64,000 bases of DNA. Source: an uncultured Lachnospiraceae bacterium. GTDB lineage: Bacteria > Bacillota > Clostridia > Lachnospirales > Lachnospiraceae. Positions 61,572 through 64,000 of the stretch are shown here, in pieces. The stretch lies in NCBI GenBank assembly GCA_910578085.1, contig CAJTPM010000014.1, positions 1 to 64,000 on the forward strand, in the 5' to 3' direction. Within the stretch, counting starts at the first letter, position 1. Each line of letters starts with the position of its first letter. A program made the position numbers and the translations under genes. The notes under the pieces are model-generated. The model was not told the DNA's origin and searched no databases. It was given only the letters and a program-made list of their open reading frames with translations.

Positions 61572-62897
61572 ATGAGAGAAAAGGAACTGATTATTTACAG
61601 GAATATTTGCGGAAAAGAGGGGAAACTTCTTGCGGATATGTCCTGGCTTATGGATCATTATAACGAACCGGGGTCTGCCCCGACTGTTTCCAAGAAGGAA
61701 GGGACAATGAAGGAGCTGTTTTTCGGCTGTATTCACGAGCTGTTGGAGTTGGCAGGAAATCATGGCTTTTACGGCAACCTGTGGCACTGTTTTCTGACAA
61801 ATCTGCTGGTCAATAATGAAAACAGCTACAGCAGGGCCTGCGAAGTGGTGGGGGCAGTGGAGGGCAGCATCAATCAGGCGGTGCTGCACGATATCGTGAT
61901 CTTCAAGGAGTTTTTTGATTTCGATTTTGCGCCTCTGAAAAAGCTGTTTGGCGGGGAAAGCTGGACGCTGATCGAACAGTATCAGAGCAGTAATGAACAG
62001 AGTAAGGTCTACAACACAAGGATCAGAAAACGGATCTGTGATCTGGCCGAACAGTTCTGCCATGATCATACGCCGGAGGAAATGAAGGAGACGCTGACGC
62101 AGTTTTATAAAGACTACGGCGTCGGGAAGTTCGGTCTGCATAAGGCCTTCCGGATCATCTCCGGTGAGGAAGGAGCACAGATCGTGCCGATCACGAATAT
62201 TGCCCATGTGCATATGGACGATCTGGTGGGGTATGCGTCCCAGAAGAAAAAACTGATTGATAATACGGAGGCTTTTGTGCAGGGAAGAAAAGCCAACAAT
62301 TGTCTGCTGTTCGGCGACGCGGGGACAGGAAAGTCGTCAAGCATCAAAGCCATCACCAATGAATACTATGAAAAAGGACTGCGTGTGATCGAAATTTACA
62401 AACATCAGTTCCGGGATATCAATGATGTGATCGGTCAGATCAAAAACAGAAACTATAAATTTATCCTCTATATGGATGATTTGAGTTTTGAAGATTTTGA
62501 GACGGATTACAAATATCTAAAGGCGGTCATCGAGGGCGGACTGGAAAAAAAGCCGGATAATGTGCTGATCTATGCAACTTCCAACAGGAGGCATCTGGTC
62601 CGGGAAAAAGCTTCCGACAAAAATGACAGGGACGAGGATCTGCACACAAACGATACGGTGCAGGAGAAGCTTTCTCTGGCTTACCGATTTGGGGTGACGA
62701 TTTATTTTGGAAAACCTGCACCAAAAGAGTTTCAGAATATTGTCAGAACGCTGGCAAAGCGTTATGATATAACTATGGAAGAGGAAAAACTCCTTCAGGA
62801 GGCAAATAAATGGGAACTGTCCCACGGCGGTCTGTCCGGCCGCACCGCAAAACAGTTTATTGACTACCTGTTGGGGACGGCCTCTCAAAAAACATAA
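61572..62897 (+). CDS. DUF815 family AAA+ ATPase
   Basis: The 441-residue protein has a helical N-terminal half (1-200) and an AAA+ core: Walker A FGDAGTGKSS near 246, Walker B 'FILYMDDLSFE', sensor 'NVLIYATSNRRHL' and a sensor-2-like 'SGRTAKQFIDYLL'. Family DUF815 has no firm function. GGAG supports the start. It runs directly into the phosphatase gene 23 bases later, so the two are co-transcribed. The 170-base gap 61402-61571 has only a weak AGGCAG/CTGCCT hairpin. Confidence 0.88.
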   Translation: MREKELIIYRNICGKEGKLLADMSWLMDHYNEPGSAPTVSKKEGTMKELFFGCIHELLELAGNHGFYGNLWHCFLTNLLVNNENSYSRACEVVGAVEGSINQAVLHDIVIFKEFFDFDFAPLKKLFGGESWTLIEQYQSSNEQSKVYNTRIRKRICDLAEQFCHDHTPEEMKETLTQFYKDYGVGKFGLHKAFRIISGEEGAQIVPITNIAHVHMDDLVGYASQKKKLIDNTEAFVQGRKANNCLLFGDAGTGKSSSIKAITNEYYEKGLRVIEIYKHQFRDINDVIGQIKNRNYKFILYMDDLSFEDFETDYKYLKAVIEGGLEKKPDNVLIYATSNRRHLVREKASDKNDRDEDLHTNDTVQEKLSLAYRFGVTIYFGKPAPKEFQNIVRTLAKRYDITMEEEKLLQEANKWELSHGGLSGRTAKQFIDYLLGTASQKT

Positions 62898-62920
62898 GGT
62901 AAGAAACAGGGGGAAACATT

Positions 62921-64000
62921 GTGGCGGTCACAACATTTGCAGCGATTGACGTAGGCTCCTACGATCTGGAAATGAAAATATTCGAGATGTCCGGCAAAGG
63001 CGGTATGAAGCAGGTGGATGATATCAGACACCGTCTGGATCTGGGGAGCGATACCTATGCAGAGGGCAAGATCTCCTACGGGGCGGTGAATGAACTCTGT
63101 GCTATTTTGCAGGAATTCCAGAATATCATGAAAGCCTACAAAGTGAACGATTATAAGGCTTACGGCACCAGCGCCATACGGGAGACGCAGAATACAAAAA
63201 TTCTGCTTGACCAGATCAGGCAGCGGACGGGAGTAAAGATCGACGTACTGAGTAATTCTGAGCAGCGCTTTATGGATTATAAGTCCATTGCTTCCAAAAC
63301 GGAAGATTTCAATAAGATCATGGAAAAGGGTACGGCCATTGTGGATATCGGCGGCAGCAGCATCCAGATCTCCCTGTTTGAGAAGGGAAGTCTGATCTCC
63401 ACTCAGAACATGCGTCTCGGTGTGCTGCGGCTGCAGGAGAAGTTAAATCACTTAAATGCGGCATCCGCCAAAATAGAAGAGCTGATCGATGAGCTTGCCA
63501 CAGCCCAGCTTTCTGTCTTTAAAAAGATGTACTTAAAGGATTGTAAAATCGAAAATATTATTGTGGTGGACGATTATCTCTCGGTGGTACTGCAGAATCC
63601 TGCGATCACGGGGGAGAGGCCCGGGGTGATCGAGGCGGATACCTATATGAGTTTTTTAGAGTCGGTACATTCCAGGACGCTGCCGGAAATTGCGGGGACG
63701 CTTGATATTCCGCGGGAGAATGCGATCCTGTTGTTTATTTCCGCAGTTTTAGTGAAGCGGATCGTGAAGATGATGGACGCTACGCTGCTCTGGGCTCCGG
63801 GTGTGACGCTTTGCGACGGCATCGCCTATGAGTATGCGGAGCAGCATAAAATTTTCAGGGTGGAGCACGACTTCGAGGCGGATATCCTTTCCAGCGCAGA
63901 GACCATCAGCAAGCGCTATATGGGCAGCAAAAAGCGGGGCGAGACGCTTGAGAGGATCGCGCTCACGATCTTTGACAGCATGAAGCGGATTCATGGCCTG
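62921..64000 (+). CDS. Ppx/GppA family phosphatase (3' end beyond window)
   Basis: The visible 360 residues open 'TFAAIDVGSYDLEMKIFEM', the phosphate-1 motif of the actin-like fold. YGTSAIRE-type 'AYGTSAIRETQN' near 86, 'AIVDIGGSSIQISLF' near 142 (phosphate-2) and an HD-like helical domain from about 300 follow. The usual opening IDxGSN has Tyr-Asp in place of the Asn, and the Arg after it is absent. It would cut polyphosphate or pppGpp. The start is GTG 62921 with a GGGGG site. The frame is still open at base 64,000. Confidence 0.87.
   Translation, partial: MAVTTFAAIDVGSYDLEMKIFEMSGKGGMKQVDDIRHRLDLGSDTYAEGKISYGAVNELCAILQEFQNIMKAYKVNDYKAYGTSAIRETQNTKILLDQIRQRTGVKIDVLSNSEQRFMDYKSIASKTEDFNKIMEKGTAIVDIGGSSIQISLFEKGSLISTQNMRLGVLRLQEKLNHLNAASAKIEELIDELATAQLSVFKKMYLKDCKIENIIVVDDYLSVVLQNPAITGERPGVIEADTYMSFLESVHSRTLPEIAGTLDIPRENAILLFISAVLVKRIVKMMDATLLWAPGVTLCDGIAYEYAEQHKIFRVEHDFEADILSSAETISKRYMGSKKRGETLERIALTIFDSMKRIHGL

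Overview
The window looks like chromosomal DNA of an anaerobic Clostridia bacterium, most probably a Lachnospiraceae gut commensal. The signs are the dnaG-rpoD-trmK-Nif3 order, a T-box-controlled ABC transporter, an RNase P RNA with the standard Clostridia layout, DUF5050 and TGS-nucleoside-kinase genes, AGGAGG ribosome binding sites, and moderate GC that drops in the first 18.5 kb. A chemoreceptor gene and one gene behind a sigma-28-like promoter suggest a motile cell. No tRNA, rRNA, CRISPR array, transposase or phage gene was seen.

Region 1 (1-19,650) is an AT-rich surface-polysaccharide locus, all on the + strand. It starts with the stump of a methyltransferase. It then carries an asparagine-synthase-type amidotransferase, a GT4 and two GT2 glycosyltransferases, a Wzy-like polymerase/ligase, two Wzx-like flippases, a hexapeptide acetyltransferase next to an SGNH esterase, a DUF2304 protein, a B12-type radical SAM enzyme, two large GT-C-like membrane proteins (DUF2142-like and DUF6077-like), an HPr-kinase-like P-loop protein, a CsaB-like pyruvyl transferase and a DegT sugar aminotransferase. 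Together they would build, decorate and export a pyruvylated, acylated, amino-sugar-containing glycan.

Region 2 (19,650-26,850) holds acylphosphatase, an accessory two-gene module (a possible winged-helix protein plus an AAA-ATPase/PD-(D/E)XK protein), a minus-strand PII-potA-potB-potC cluster with no potD, and a small minus-strand gene behind a sigma-28-like promoter.

Region 3 (26,850-41,600) is housekeeping: dgt, dnaG, rpoD, trmK, Nif3-like, a TGS-nucleoside kinase, a YhfC-like membrane protease, rnpB, a trypsin-like protein, two CobW-type GTPases behind a structured leader, ylmH and a PF06541 membrane protein. Two families of short palindromic repeats lie in its gaps.

Region 4 (41,600-51,550) has an alanine/glycine:sodium symporter, a T-box (specifier TGG) ahead of a three-gene TrpXYZ-type transporter, a chemoreceptor, a nitroreductase, pyrB-pyrI and a PH-domain protein.

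Region 5 (51,600-64,000) is a folate/aromatic block: folC, folE, an HD-domain protein, aroA, folP, an aldo/keto reductase and a fused folB-folK. A DUF5050 protein, pheA, a DUF815 ATPase and the start of a Ppx/GppA phosphatase follow; the last is cut by the window end.
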